Shown here piece by piece: positions 23,806 through 35,504 of a stretch of DNA of 64,000 nt. Both the position numbers and the translations under genes were made by a program. The notes under the pieces are model-generated. The model worked only from the letters and a program-made list of their open reading frames with translations. It was not told where the DNA came from and made no database searches. Position 1 is the stretch's first letter. The number at the start of each line of letters is the position of its first letter. The DNA is from Limnanthes douglasii subsp. nivea. Taxonomy: Eukaryota > Streptophyta > Magnoliopsida > Brassicales > Limnanthaceae. Where the stretch lies: the NCBI GenBank assembly GCA_036936605.1, contig JAUPFV010000004.1:66674352-66738351 (forward strand). The letters run 5' to 3'.

Positions 23806-25811
23806 TCATTCATCTTCAGCTTCGTCTTCTTCGTAAGTAAAATCTTCGTCGTCAGCCTCGTTTTCTTCCGCAATTTCTTGTTCAAGTGTATCTTCGTAAT
23901 CATCCGGATAATCTTCGAAGATGTCGTCTACGTTCACTTCGTCTCTAAACTCTATGTCTTGCATCCTTTTATCCGCTGCTGTCAATCCTTAACTGCCACA
24001 AGCACTCCAAGTGCTTTGCCCGTCAATCTTGTTCTCTTAGTCGTGTATTGCAACTTCGCTTGGCTGAAAGCACACTCACTTGCAACTGTAGACATAGGTA
24101 TAGCATAAATCTCTTTAACAATCCTGCAAAGAATAGCAAACTCTTCAGTTTTGGTACCCCACCATCTTATGATATCTTCAATACCTTGGGTTTGATAATT
24201 CGTAAAATCAAACCTAGTGCTCTAATATCTAGACAAATCATTATCAGATTGAGGGGTTTCTGTAACATTGTTTCGTAACATTACCAATTGAACATAGTTA
24301 GTAGATCTCCCTCTACCCCTATTGTTACTACTCCTTACATTAGTAGGTGTATTTGATCTATATCTTGCAGCATACTTATCATAAATATTATACAAACAAT
24401 CATATATACTGATAATATACCCTTCAGGGTCAATTTGTTCCTTCGGTGGTTTAGCTGTAGAAAACCGTACAGAATTATAAAAGCATCTAACTAGCAATTC
24501 AAATTTTTCTTTTCGTGAAAAATGATCTAAAAGGCAAGCAAATGAATAACTATCAGGGATTGGATGAAAATACTTTGTGAACTTATATTCCATTTCGGGC
24601 ACCATGTCTATGCATATAAAATTTGATCTATATTCATTCATATGCATGGCAAGATTAGCAATCGTGAAAAGGGCCAAATGAGCATTAGGTTGATTTTGTG
24701 AAGAAAAGGTTAAGGTGTTTCTTTAAAAAGTCTTAAAAATATTAACATGTGTGCACAATATTTCCAATGATCTGGTTCAATTGGTGTTTCACGATAAGAT
24801 GGATTATAAAGGGTCATAATCTCTTCTTTAAAAACATGCGCACGTGCAAGCATTGTGTAAGTAGAATTCCATCTAGTTTCGACATCTAATATAAGTTTCT
24901 TATATTTTTTCCCATTTGAAGAAACAAGTGTTTTAAAAGCTCTTTTTTTAGCAGCGGATGTCGAGCAAAATAGGATCCCATTTTTTATAGGGGTAATATA
25001 ATCACCCTGAACCTTACGTATTCCTTCTTTCGCAATTAATTGAAGTACGTGGCATAAACATTTGGTGTGAAACAATTTTGGAAAAGGGGGATTGCAATCT
25101 TGTATAAGCAATGTTATAGCACTAATATTAGAAGATGCATTATCCAACGAAATAGACATAATCTTGTTTTTAATGCCATAAACATTCATGCATTCAATCA
25201 TACTCTCCCTAATTATTTGTGCGTTATGCTTCCCAATTGATTCAAACCATATAATTCTCCTTTGGAGGACTCATTGGGCGTCCATCCAATGGAGGGTAAC
25301 ACATATCATATCTAAATCAGTAAAAGTAGTTATGTCACTAGTAATCGAAACATTTCATGGCAAAGTCTGCATAGTTTGAATAATCTTTTTTTTTCTTTTT
25401 AAATAATATTTAAAGGCTAGCGATCGTAAAGAGCTAGGTGGAATGCGTGTTGCCTGTGGGTTTACCCCAGCTTGCATCCAATTTTCGTATCTCCAAGAAT
25501 CCCCAAAACTAAATGGTTGTAAACTACCGACTGCATAAATCATTGTTTCTTCCCTATACGTATCGTGGTTAAACTCAAAAGGAAGACCTGTTTGAGGGTT
25601 CATGCAAACATTAGTTGGGTTAGGTTTTGTAGGATCATATATTGAATGTTTAAATAAATGTTTTACCATAGTGTTAGTGCCCATATTTCTTTCTCCACTT
25701 ACGTGAAGATAGTGTGTCAACAAGAGGGAATTCTGTAGAAAATTCATCTATGGTATTGAGATCCACATTAGATGGTGGGTTTATCCCAATATTTCTATGT
25801 TTTGAAGTCAT
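23806..25811 (-). pseudogene. hAT transposase, copy 1, broken
   Basis: Colinear with the intact transposase at 33262-35400. The start is at 25811 and the stop at 23806. The region around 25709 lacks about 131 bp that in copy 2 (33363-33493) encodes the linker and the C-x2-C half of the BED zinc finger, and this also shifts the frame. Further breaks lie near 25370 and 25210, 24700 and 24220. Surviving landmarks are LDNASSNISAITLL, FHTKCLCHVLQLIAKEGI and DVETRWNSTYTML. Loss of the BED finger would remove DNA binding even if the rest were read. Confidence 0.93.
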
Positions 25812-25871
25812 TTTAAAACTAATAACAGTTTTTTTTAAATATGCAATACAATACTAATAATAAAATCTAAA

Positions 25872-25985
25872 TTTAGACTAATAACAAGATAGAACAACTA
25901 AATTTAGACTAATAACAAGATAGAACAACTAAATTTAGACTAATAACAAGATAGAACAACTAAATTTAGACTAATAACAACTAAG
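25872..25985 (-). repeat. 31-bp tandem repeat in the transposase leader
   Basis: The unit 'gactaataacaagatagaac' plus 'aactaaattta' repeats at exact 31-bp steps (25876, 25907, 25938, 25969). Copy 2 has the same unit at about 33121-33200 with fewer repeats. It lies just upstream of the transposase start, in the presumed 5' UTR. Confidence 0.85.
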
Positions 25986-26099
25986 AAACAATTTTCGGAA
26001 AAACAAAAATCAAACAATTTCGAACGTAGGAGTAGAATATGTAAAATAAGTAATTATAGTTTTCTAGAACTTTTCGAACAAGTAGATAGATTTAGAGAG

Positions 26100-26400
26100 A
26101 AGTAGAGAGTTGTTTGAGAGGTGTGAGTATTGGTGTTGGGGTCTCCTCTATTTATAGGGGAGACCCATAAAAAAAAACGAAAAAAAAAATATTCGCCCGG
26201 ACCATCCGGACGAAATGTCCGGACGCCCGGATGGTCCGGATGTCAACCGGGGCATCCGGACTCAACGGCTAGTTGACTTCAACTAGCCGTTGGCAATTTA
26301 AAGCTGCGGACCATCCGGACGCCTGGCCGGATGGTCCGCACAATGACGTCATGATGACGTCATCAAACGGCTAGTATGAAAAAAAAACCCTATAAATACA
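26100..26400. promoter_or_regulatory. Bidirectional promoter of hAT copy 1
   Basis: The 738-bp gap between the divergent genes holds an outward TATAAATA on each side: reverse strand near 26146-26156 for the transposase, plus strand near 26387-26396 for the accessory gene. Between them are a cluster of CCGGAC/GTCCGG motifs in both directions (about 26196-26335) and two adjacent palindromes TGACGTCA (26344-26361), the classic bZIP/TGA-factor site. A matching arrangement occurs in copy 2 (32581-32960). A shared control region for both genes is inferred. Confidence 0.75.
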
Positions 26401-26549
26401 ACCTACCTCCTACTATATTTTTCACTCCAACTCCACTACAAATCTATCCCCTCTCTCCCTCTCCACTACAAATTTATCCCTCTATCTACTACACTTCTCT
26501 AATTTTTTTTATATTTTTCAAACTCTATTTAAATTTCAGGTTTCGCTAA

Positions 26550-28061
26550 ATGTCTTCGAAAAGACCAAAGCATGCTCGTAAAGGTGGATGTAGTGAAGCA
26601 ACCTCGAGACAAGTGAGAGAGATGGCAGATATGTTGATTGAAGATATGGAGCTAACGGAGAGCGAGACTATCGAACATCGCGGCGAAGGGGAGCTTCGCA
26701 TCCGTAATCAGGAAGGAGGTCGAGGTGTAACAAAAATTTGGTCCGGTATGTATCTGGAGTATGAGGAACTGATCCAAATAGAGGGTATGCCAAAAAATTT
26801 CAAACTTATTGAACCTAATAATGGCTTAGGTTGGATGACACTAGCTAGATTCAAATGTGATTGGTATCTAGAACTAGTGCGAAAGTTTTATGCCACCGCA
26901 AGAATAATCGAAAATGATCCAAGAGGTTTAGGAATGAATTGTTTGGTTGATGGTACAACCTATAGTTTTTTTGAAACTGATTTCGAAGATCTTTTTTCCG
27001 TTCCAACCCATGATATGTATACCGGTAATAAATTACCTCCCATTAGTTATCGCCCTACGATCTGGAGTGCTGATTGGCCTTTGTCTTACGAATAAGCAGT
27101 AGAGCTTCTTACTTGTCCTGGTGCGGAAGCTTCGAAAATTAGCGGTAAATTTCGAGTCATGCAGGGTAATTTGGATGCTAATGGGAAATTAGCTTTGAAA
27201 TTGGTAAATAGTATATTTCTTCCCCCTAGTAACAATGATTCACAACTTTCATATATTCAAACATTTGTTACTGCTTTTATCGTTCGAAATCAGGGAATAA
27301 TTAATTTACCTAGCTTGATGATTCGAAATATGGCTACGAGGTGTGGTACGGATAAACTACCTTATGGGATGATAGTGAGTAAATTGCTTGTTTCGAAAGG
27401 AGCTGATGTGAGTATGTACACTCCGATGAAGGTGAGGCTGACTAGTGCTATAGGTAGAAACTCTTTGCGTTTGCAGGAAATATACTATTGGGATGGAGAG
27501 TTGATTTCGAAATTGGAGGCATGGAACAACCATAGACCCGACTTGAATCAGATATGAACTGCGAACGGTCTTGCAAAACCGCCAAATCCACATACTCAGT
27601 ATCGAGTTGAGGCTGAAGCGTCTTTCGATCCAAATGCTAGTGGTTCTTCGCGAGTACCGCCACAACAAAGACGAACCGATCGCGAATTTGCTGAGTTTTC
27701 GCGTCAGCATCATATGGATTATATGCAATTTGCGCATACTCAACAAAAGGAATGGCATGATGATTTTACACGATGGCAAAGTGAATTTCAACATTGACAG
27801 GGGGGGGTAAATGACCAGCTTAGCCAGATACATCAGTGGCAAGTAGGGGTGAATGATAAACTTGGTCACCTCCAGCAGTGGCATGGTCAATATGAGCAGT
27901 GGCATGGTCAATACGAGCAGTGGCATCATGGACAAGATCAATGGAATGAGCGATTCGCAAACTCTCAAGCCGAACAATCGGAGTATATGTGACAGATGAT
28001 GGAGAACATGCATTTGCAAGGTCCACCACCTAACAACAACAACAACGATGAAGCTCCTTAG
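26550..28061 (+). pseudogene. hAT accessory gene, copy 1, four in-frame stops
   Basis: A frame of 503 codons runs from ATG 26550 to TAG 28059-28061 with no net shift but four stops: TAA at 27093, TGA near 27555, TGA near 27796 and TGA near 27990. Comparison with copy 2 shows sense codons at these places (for example GAA to TAA, TGG to TGA, CGA to TGA). The protein starts with a basic MSSKRPKHARKGG. Its middle (FKCDWYLELVRKFYATAR ... LFSVPTH) resembles the plant 'putative transposon protein' domain seen in transposon-linked ORFs. The C-terminal end has repeated glutamine/tryptophan units (QWHGQYEQWHGQ). The exact role is unknown. Confidence 0.8.
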
Positions 28062-28689
28062 TTTTTTGCATTTGATTTTCATTATCGTTGTAATGTTTTT
28101 ATTTTTTATTTGATTGAACAACTATGTTACTTGTTTGGTTTTTATTTTTAATGAATTGTTTTGCTTATATTTTTTATTAAATGTTATTTAAATCACTTCC
28201 GCTTTCAAGTTTTATTTTGTTCTTTACAACTTACAAGTAATTTATGTTTATGCATATAAACTTCTAATATTGAATAGTTCGAAAATACAATAAACACTTC
28301 AAGCTTGAAAGAATCTAAAGAATCACCTAATAATTTAAAATTAGAATAAAATTATATGTCTAATGGGTATATATTATTTAATAGGTATATATTATTCAAA
28401 CGTATCAAAATCAAATTACAATTATTTTTTTAGAATGTAATTGATGATTATAAAATTTCGATTAAAATGATAACATATTTAAATTAAAATACATGAAATA
28501 GAATAATTAACTCGTGTATATGGTACATATATCAATTATTGAAATTAGATTCAATTAACACTTACAAATTAATTTTAAATAACTTTATAAAATATTCTGA
28601 TAAACGGTTCTTAAATGGTTTGGCTGATGGTTTGAACTGATAAACGGTTCTTAAATGGTTCGTCTGGTGGTTTGAACTGACGGTTTAAC
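28062..28689. other. AT-rich inner flank of hAT copy 1
   Basis: 3' region of the accessory gene followed by AT-rich DNA. The same sequence is present, inverted, at about 30430-31074 in copy 2. No gene is seen. Confidence 0.6.
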
Positions 28690-28830
28690 TGTGAAACTGG
28701 CCCATTAAGACTGCAAACTGGCAGGACCGCCAGACCGTCAGACCGCATAAGAGCAACCCGGCAGGACCGCAACCTGGCAGGACCGCAACCCGCCAGGACC
28801 GCAACCCTGTAGGACTACAACCCGTAGTTC
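28690..28830 (-). repeat. Right subterminal repeats of hAT copy 1
   Basis: About five copies of the GGCAGGACCGCAACCC-type unit followed by the right terminal repeat. The direction is the same as in the left array (12760-12850), so the two arrays are direct rather than mirrored. Confidence 0.75.
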
Positions 28831-29204
28831 TGATTTAAACGGTTGGTCCCGGTTCAACCCGTTTGCCACCTCTAATGCTAATAAAAAATTTACACATACT
28901 CCAACAAACATAACATCTATTTATGATAAAAAAAAATCTAAATTAAAAGAAATAAAAAACTACTAACTAATAACCGATAAAAATATGTTATTGACTATGA
29001 ATTTAACAATTGTAATTACATAACTTTTTTTAATAAATAGAAAACCTTATCTTATATTTTTTTTATAAGAAAAGAAAAAGGATGTATAGTGAAAACCAGT
29101 AAAACAATACTCCGTCTCGTAAAGTGGTGTAATAAATAGATAAAAAATTGGACGAATAAAATGAGTAAAGTTTCCCTTAAATTTCCCGCTTATTGTTCTT
29201 TTTG

Positions 29205-29365
29205 TATATTTCATAAGACCGCCTAAAATCCAAGACACCTCCTTAAGTGGACGAGGATCCATACCATCGTATAATCTAACTATCCTACACCGTTGATTAA
29301 AATATAATATCCAACGGCCAAACTTCACTAAACCTCCTTAGCTCTCCAGAGTCCAGACTATATAT
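29205..29365 (+). promoter_or_regulatory. Promoter of histone H4 gene 1
   Basis: Shares ordered blocks with the promoter of H4 gene 2 (63140-63268): CATAAGACCGCCTAAAA (about 29211-29227), an octamer-like CGAGGATC (29252-29259; the plant histone octamer is CGCGGATC), CACCGTTGATTAA, and TCCAACGGCCA (29310-29320), which fits the MYB3R/MSA consensus YCYAACGGYYA. A TATATA box is at about 29359-29365. These elements fit cell-cycle-controlled histone expression. Confidence 0.8.
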
Positions 29366-29442
29366 TTCCCCTAAATTTTCGTCTTCATCCATCAGTTTCA
29401 TTTTCGCAAACGCTGTGTATTGAGCAATTTTTTCCAAAGTAG

Positions 29443-29760
<318 letters not shown>

Positions 29761-30211
29761 TCCAGTTTCTGTATATCTTGTCCTAGCTTCGTTGCATTTT
29801 TAAGAAGTAGCTGTCACTCAATTATGTATGTTAAGCTCTTCTAATGCAAGTTTTATGTTGAATTTGGTTCTAGATTCAGTTTATTGCTTGTATTGGTTTG
29901 GCTTTAGCTGGTTCGTGTGTTGATTCGCACGAATCACGATCAGCATATAAATCTTCATTTCTGTTGTGATTCACTCGACATATATGTTTGTTGACACGAA
30001 ATGCTCTCTGTTTCTTCTCCATTGAATCTAACAGCGTTTTCAAAAAGGAGATTATTCAGTTTTTTCTAATCAAACAAAGATGAGATGAGCACCCACTATT
30101 TCCTTTTTAGGACTTTATCTCAATAAACGTAAATCGAACCTTAGAGAAAATTGAGCAGTGAAGAAAGAGAAGAATACAGATACGCACTGAAATACCAACT
30201 CAAAATTAATA
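29761..30211. other. 3' UTR and flank of H4 gene 1
   Basis: The first ~120 bp match the 3' flank of H4 gene 2 (blocks AATCCAGTTT, AAGTAGCTG, CTCTTCTAATGCAAG). The rest is unassigned DNA up to the hAT target site. Confidence 0.7.
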
Positions 30212-30275
30212 GACAAGACTAGAGGTGTCAAACGGTTTGAACCAGTACCAACCCGCACCGTTTAAGTCTGAACCA

Positions 30276-30427
30276 CGGGTTGCAGTCCTGGTGGGTTGCG
30301 GTTTCGGTGGGTTGCGGTCCTGGCGGGTTGCGGTCCTGCCAGGTTGCGGTCCTGGCGGGTTGCTCTTATGCGGTCCTGACGGTCTGGCGGTCCTGCCAGG
30401 TTGCAGTCCTAATGGGTCAGTTTCACA
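30276..30427 (+). repeat. Left subterminal repeats of hAT copy 2
   Basis: Seven or so tandem copies of GGGTTGCGGTCCTGGC, interrupted by 'tcttatgcggtcctgacggt' and followed by 'ctaatgggtcagtttcacag'. The right array (36637-36772) has the same units in the same direction and is also followed by 'ctaatgggccagtttcgcag'. Confidence 0.85.
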
Positions 30428-30529
30428 GTTAAACCGCCAGTTCAAACCACCAGACGAACCATTTAAGAGCCGTTTACCAGTTCAAACCATCAGCCAAACC
30501 ATTTAACAATTTAAGAACCGTTTATCAGA

Positions 30530-31000
30530 ATATATTATAATGTTATTTAAAATTAATTTGTAAGTGTTAATTGAATCTAATTTCAATAATTGAGTTAATT
30601 ATTCTATTTCATGTATTTTAATTTAAATATGTTATCACTTTAATCGAAATTTTATAATCATCAATTATATTTTAAAAAAATAATTGTAATTTGATTTTGA
30701 TACGTTTGAATAATATATTACTATTAAATAATATATACCTATTAGACATATAATTGTATTAAAATTTTAAATTATTAGGTGATTCTTTAGATTCTTTCAA
30801 ACTTGAAGTGTTTATGGTTAGATGAATTATATAGTTTATTGTATTTTCGAACTATTCAATATTAGAAGTTTATATGCATAAACATAAATTACTTGTAAGT
30901 TGTAAAGAACAAAATAAAAATTGAAAGCTAGGTAAGTGATTTAAATAACATTTAATAAAAAATAGAAGCAAAACAAACAATTCATTAAAACTAAAAACCA
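30530..31000. other. AT-rich inner flank of hAT copy 2
   Basis: AT-rich sequence homologous (inverted) to 28062-28600 of copy 1. No gene is seen. Confidence 0.6.
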
Positions 31001-31074
31001 AACAAGTAACATAGTTGTTCAATCAAATAAAAAAGATAAACATTACAACGATAATGAAAATCAATTGCGAAAAA

Positions 31075-32450
31075 CTAAGGAGCTTCATCGTTATTGTTGT
31101 TAGGTGGTTGACCTTGCAAATGCATGTTCTCCATCATCTGTCGCATATACTCCGACTGTTGGGCTTGAGAGTTTGCAAATCGCTCATTCCATTGATCTTG
31201 TCCATGATGCCACTGCTCGTATTGACCATGCCACTGCTCGTATTGACCATGCCACTGCTGGAGGTGACCAAGTTGATCATTCACCCCTACTTGCCACTGC
31301 TGTATCTGGCTAAGCTGGTCATTTACCCCCCCCCCCCCCCTGCCAATTTTGAAATTCACCTTGCCATTTTGTAAAATCATCATGCCAAACCTTTTGTTGA
31401 GTATGCGCAAATTGCATATGATTCATTTGTTGAGTATGCGCAAACTCAGCAAATTCGCGATCGGTTCGTCTTTGTTGTGGCGGTACTCGCGAAGAACCAC
31501 TAGCATTTGGATCGAAAGACACTTCAGCCTCAACTCGATACTGAGTAGGTGGATTTGGCGGTTTTGTAAGACCGTTCGCAATATATATCTGATTCAAGTC
31601 TTCTCTATGGTGGTTCCATGCCTCTAATTTCGAAATCAACTCTCCATCCCAAGAGTATATTTCCTGCAAACGCAAAGAGTTTCTACCTATAGCACTAGTC
31701 GGCCTCACCTTCACCGGAGTGTACATACTCACATCAGCTCCTTTCGAAACAAGCAATTTACTCAATATCATCCCATAAGGTAGTTTATCCGTACCACACC
31801 TCGCAGCCATATTTCGAATCATCAATACCATCCAAATTACCCCGCATGGCTCGAAATTTACCGCTAATTTCCGGAGCTTTCGCACCAGGACAAGTAAGAA
31901 TCTCTACCGCTTCTTCGTAAGACAAAGGCCAATCAGCACTCCATATCGTAGGGCGATAACTAATGGGAGGTAATTTATCACCGGTAAAGATTTCATGGGT
32001 TGGAACGGAAAAAAGATCTTCGAAATCAGTTTCAAAAAAACTAATGTCTTTACCATCAATCAGACAATTCATTCCTAAACCTCTTGGATCATTTTCGATT
32101 AATCTAGCCGTGGAATAAAACCTTCGCACTAGTTCTATATACCAATCACATTTGAATCTAGCTAGTATCATCCAACCTTGGCCATTATTAGGTTCAATAA
32201 GTTTGAATTTTTTTTGCATACCCTCTATTTGGATCAGTTCCTCGTAGTTCAGAAACATACCGGACCAAATTTTTGTTACACCTCGACCTCCTTGCTGATT
32301 ACTACGGATGCGAATCTCCCCCTCGGGGCGATGTTCGATAGTCTCGCTCTCCGTGGATTGAAACAACATATCTTCCACCTCTCTCAATTCGGAAGCGGTT
32401 GGTTCACTACGTCCACCTTTACGAGCATTCTTTATTCTTTTCGAAGACAT
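31075..32450 (-). pseudogene. hAT accessory gene, copy 2, deletion and G-run shift
   Basis: Reverse-strand counterpart of 26550-28061. It starts MSSKRIKNARKGG at 32450 and stays open through the globular part (FKCDWYIELVRRFYSTAR, DFEDLFSVPTH). Near 31825 about 130 bp present in copy 1 (roughly 27179-27314) are missing, which shifts the frame. Near 31330 a run of 14 G's, longer than in copy 1, shifts it again just before the QWHGQYEQWHGQ repeats. Each copy thus keeps a part that the other lost. Codons that are stops in copy 1 are sense here, so an intact ancestor of about 500 residues is likely. Confidence 0.8.
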
Positions 32451-32580
32451 TTGCGAAACCTGAAATTTAAATAGAGTTTGAAAAATATAATTTTTTTTAG
32501 AGAAGTGTAGTAGAGAGAGTGGATAAATTTGTAGTGGAGAGGGAGAGATTTGTAGTGAAAAATATAGGAGGATGTAGGGT

Positions 32581-32960
32581 GTATTTATAGGGTAATTTAG
32601 TTTTTTTTTTAATTTCTACTAGCCGTTTGATGACGTCAGCATGACGTCATCAAGCGGATCATACGGCCACGCGTGCGGATGGTCCGCTTTTGGCCATTGC
32701 CAACGGCTAGTTCGTTTGAACTAGCCGTTCAACCAACCGGGGCATCCGGATGATCGTCCGGATGCCCCGGTTCCAATTCGGACCATCCGGATCGATATCC
32801 GGATGGTCCGAATTGTCTGTCCGGGCGTCCGGGCGAAACTGTCCGGATGCCCCGGATCATGTGTCCGGACCATCCGGACGCCCATCCGGATAGTCCGGGC
32901 GATTATTTTTTTTTTGTTTTTTCGGTTTTTTTTTTGGGTCTCCCCTATAAGTAGAGGAGA
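32581..32960. promoter_or_regulatory. Bidirectional promoter of hAT copy 2
   Basis: An outward TATA box on each side: reverse-strand TATAAATA near 32582-32592 for the accessory gene, and plus-strand TATAAGTA near 32946 for the transposase. Two near-adjacent TGACGTCA-type sites lie at about 32630-32653. About ten CCGGAC/GTCCGG or ATCCGGA motifs in both directions fill 32735-32905. Flanking AACTAGCCGTT arms (about 32704-32730) form an inverted repeat. The apparent open frames across this stretch are produced by the repeats. Confidence 0.75.
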
Positions 32961-33261
32961 CCCCAACACCAATACTCACACCTCTCAAACAACTCTCTAC
33001 TTCTCTCTAAATCTATCTATTTGTTCGATAAGTTCTAGAAAACTACAATTAGTTATTTTACTTATTCTACTCCTACGTTCGAAATTGTTTGATTTTTGTT
33101 TTTCTGCAAATTGTTTCTTAGTTGTTATTAGTCTAAATTTAGTTGTTCTATCTTGTTATTAGTCTAAATTTAGTTGATCTATCTTGTTATTAGTCTAAAT
33201 TGTGATTTTATTATTAGTATTTTATTGCATATTTGAAAAAAAAACTGTTATTAGTTTTAAA

Positions 33262-35400
33262 ATGAATTCAAAACGTAGAAATACTGGGATAAACCCACCA
33301 TCTAATGTGGATCTCAATACCATGGATGATTTTTCTACAGAATTCCCTCACGTTGACACACTCTCCTCCCGCGAAAGTGGTGGTGGAAGTACTAGTGGGG
33401 GGAGATCTCGTAAGAAAACATCTTGGATTTGGAAACACTATACTCTATCAGAAGATGGTTTGTTTTGTATTTGTAAAGAGTGCAATACACGTTATCTTCA
33501 CGTAAGTGGATCTAGAAATATGGGCACTAGCACTATGGTAAAACATTTAACGAAACATGAAATATATGATCCTACAAAACCTAACCCAACTAATGTTTGC
33601 ACGAACCCTCAAACAGGTCTTTCTTTTGAGTTTAACCACGATACGTATAGGGAAGAAACAATGATTTATGCAGTCGGTAGTTTACAACCATTTAGTTTTG
33701 GGGATTCTTGGAGATACGAAAATTGGATGCAAGTTGGGGTAAACCCACAGGCAACACGCATTCCACGTACCTCTTTGCGATCGCTAGCCTTTAAATATTA
33801 TTTACAAAGAAAAAAAGAGATTATTGAAACTATGCAGACTTTGCCATGGAATGTTTCGATTACTAGTGACATAGCTACTTTTACTGATTTAGATATGATA
33901 TGTGTTACCCTCCATTGGATGGACGCCCAATGGGTCCTCCAAAGGAGAATTATATGGTTTGAATCAATTGGGAAGCATAACGCACAAATAACTAGGGAGA
34001 GTATGATTGAATGCATGAATGTTTATGGCATTAAAAACAAGATTATGTCTATTTCGTTAGATAATGCATCTTCTAATATTAGTGCTATAACATTTCTTAT
34101 ACAATATTGCACTCCCCCTTTTCCAAAATTGTTTCACACCAAATGTTTATGCCACGTACTTCAATTAATTGCGAAAGAAGGAATACGTATGGTTCACGGT
34201 GATTATATTACCCCTATAAAAAATGGGATCCTATTTTGCTCGACATCCGCTGCTAAAAGAAGAGCTTTTAAAACACTTGTTCTTTCAAATGGGAAAAAAT
34301 ATAAGAAACTTTTATTAGATGTCGAAACTAGATGGAATTCTACTTACACAATGCTTGCACGTGCGCATGTTTTTAAAGAAGAGATAACGACGCTTTATAA
34401 TACATATCGTGAAACACCAATTGAACCAGATCATTGGAAATTTTGTGCACACATGTTAAGATTTTTAAGACTTTTTAAAGAAAACACCCTACTCTTTTCT
34501 TCACAAAATCAACCTAATGCTCATTTGGCCCTTTTCACGATTGCTAATCTTGCCATGCATATGGATGAATTTAGATCACATTATGCATGCGTAGACATGG
34601 TGCCTGGAATGGAATATAAGTTCACAAAGTATTTTCATCCAATCCCTGATAGTTATTCATTTGCTTGCCTTTTAGATCCTTTTTCACGAAAAGAAAAATT
34701 TGAATTGCTAGTTGATTGCTTTTATAAATCTGTACGGTTTCCTACAGATAAACCACCGACCGAACCAATTGACCCTGAAGGGTATATTAGCGGTATATAT
34801 GATAGTTTGTATAATATCTATGATAAGTATGCTGCAAGATATAGACCAAATACATCTACAAATGTAAGCAGTAGTAACAATAGGGGTAGAGGGAGAAATA
34901 CTAACTATGTTCAATTGGCAATGTTACGAAACAACAATGTTACAGAAACCCCTCAATCTGATAATGAGTTGTATAGATATTGGACCACTAGGTTTGATTT
35001 TACGAATTATCAACACCAAGGTATTGAAGATATCATACGATGGTGGGGTACCAAAACTGAAGAGTTTCCTATTCTTTGCAGGATTGTTAAAGAGATTTAT
35101 GCTATAGCTATGTATACAGTTGCAAGTGAGTGTGCTTTCAGCCAAGCGAGGTTGCAATACACGACTAAGAGAACAAGATTGACGGGCAAAGCACTTGGAG
35201 TGCTTGTGGCAGTTAAGGATTGGACAGCGGCGGATAAAAGGATGCAAGACATAGAGTTCAGAGACGAAGTGAACGTAGACGACATCTTCGAAGATTATCC
35301 GGATGATTACGAAGATATACTTGAACAAGAAATTGCGGAAGAAAACGAAAATGACGACGAAGATTTTACTTATGAAGAAGACGAAGCTGGAGATGAATGA
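33262..35400 (+). CDS. hAT-family transposase, 712 residues, intact
   Basis: Cuts and rejoins the hAT element ends in the nucleus. The start at 33262 (MNSKRRNTGINPP) is preferred over an upstream in-frame ATG at 33202 because the matching ATG is also present in copy 1. The N-terminal BED zinc finger spans about residues 50-100 (WIWKHYTLSEDGLFCICKEC...HLTKH). The RNase-H-like core has SDIATFTDLD, LDNASSNISA with the second acidic residue, FHTKCLCHVLQLIAKEGI and DVETRWNSTYTML. The C-terminal hAT dimerisation region has WWGTKTEEFPILCRIVKEIY and VASECAFSQARLQYTTKRTRL. The tail is strongly acidic. Length is normal for plant hAT proteins. A leader with 31-bp repeats lies just upstream. Confidence 0.97.
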   Translation: MNSKRRNTGINPPSNVDLNTMDDFSTEFPHVDTLSSRESGGGSTSGGRSRKKTSWIWKHYTLSEDGLFCICKECNTRYLHVSGSRNMGTSTMVKHLTKHEIYDPTKPNPTNVCTNPQTGLSFEFNHDTYREETMIYAVGSLQPFSFGDSWRYENWMQVGVNPQATRIPRTSLRSLAFKYYLQRKKEIIETMQTLPWNVSITSDIATFTDLDMICVTLHWMDAQWVLQRRIIWFESIGKHNAQITRESMIECMNVYGIKNKIMSISLDNASSNISAITFLIQYCTPPFPKLFHTKCLCHVLQLIAKEGIRMVHGDYITPIKNGILFCSTSAAKRRAFKTLVLSNGKKYKKLLLDVETRWNSTYTMLARAHVFKEEITTLYNTYRETPIEPDHWKFCAHMLRFLRLFKENTLLFSSQNQPNAHLALFTIANLAMHMDEFRSHYACVDMVPGMEYKFTKYFHPIPDSYSFACLLDPFSRKEKFELLVDCFYKSVRFPTDKPPTEPIDPEGYISGIYDSLYNIYDKYAARYRPNTSTNVSSSNNRGRGRNTNYVQLAMLRNNNVTETPQSDNELYRYWTTRFDFTNYQHQGIEDIIRWWGTKTEEFPILCRIVKEIYAIAMYTVASECAFSQARLQYTTKRTRLTGKALGVLVAVKDWTAADKRMQDIEFRDEVNVDDIFEDYPDDYEDILEQEIAEENENDDEDFTYEEDEAGDE

Positions 35401-35504
35401 TGTTTGTAATAGTTTTTTGCTATTTTGTATTGTAATTTGAAAACATTTGTACAACTCCTGGCCCGCACGAGTATAAACTGTGAACGGCTAAATTATCCAA
35501 AAAT

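Larger units (their letters stand above)
12678..28874 (-). mobile_element. Two-gene hAT transposon, copy 1, split by a Tat element
   Basis: Terminal inverted repeats TAGAGGTGGTAAATGG (12678) and the reverse complement of TAGAGGTGGCAAACGG (ending 28874) are flanked by a perfect 8-bp target duplication ATGCTAAT (12670-12677 and 28875-28882), the hAT signature. Without the nested 10.4-kb Tat element, the transposon is about 5.8 kb. It holds a reverse-strand hAT transposase (23806-25811), a divergent plus-strand accessory gene (26550-28061), a shared promoter between them, and 16-bp subterminal repeats near both ends. The second copy at 30220-36840 lies in the opposite orientation. Strand is given by the transposase. 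Both genes of this copy are broken, so it could move only with help. Confidence 0.95.

Noticed and set aside
30206..30506. Open frames over the subterminal GGGTTGCGGTCCTGGC array
   Set aside because: A 16-bp repeat without stops opens frames on both strands; no protein features.
32721..32972. Open frames across the CCGGAC-rich region
   Set aside because: Present on both strands and made of the short repeated motif; absent as a matched frame in the other hAT copy. Promoter repeats explain them.
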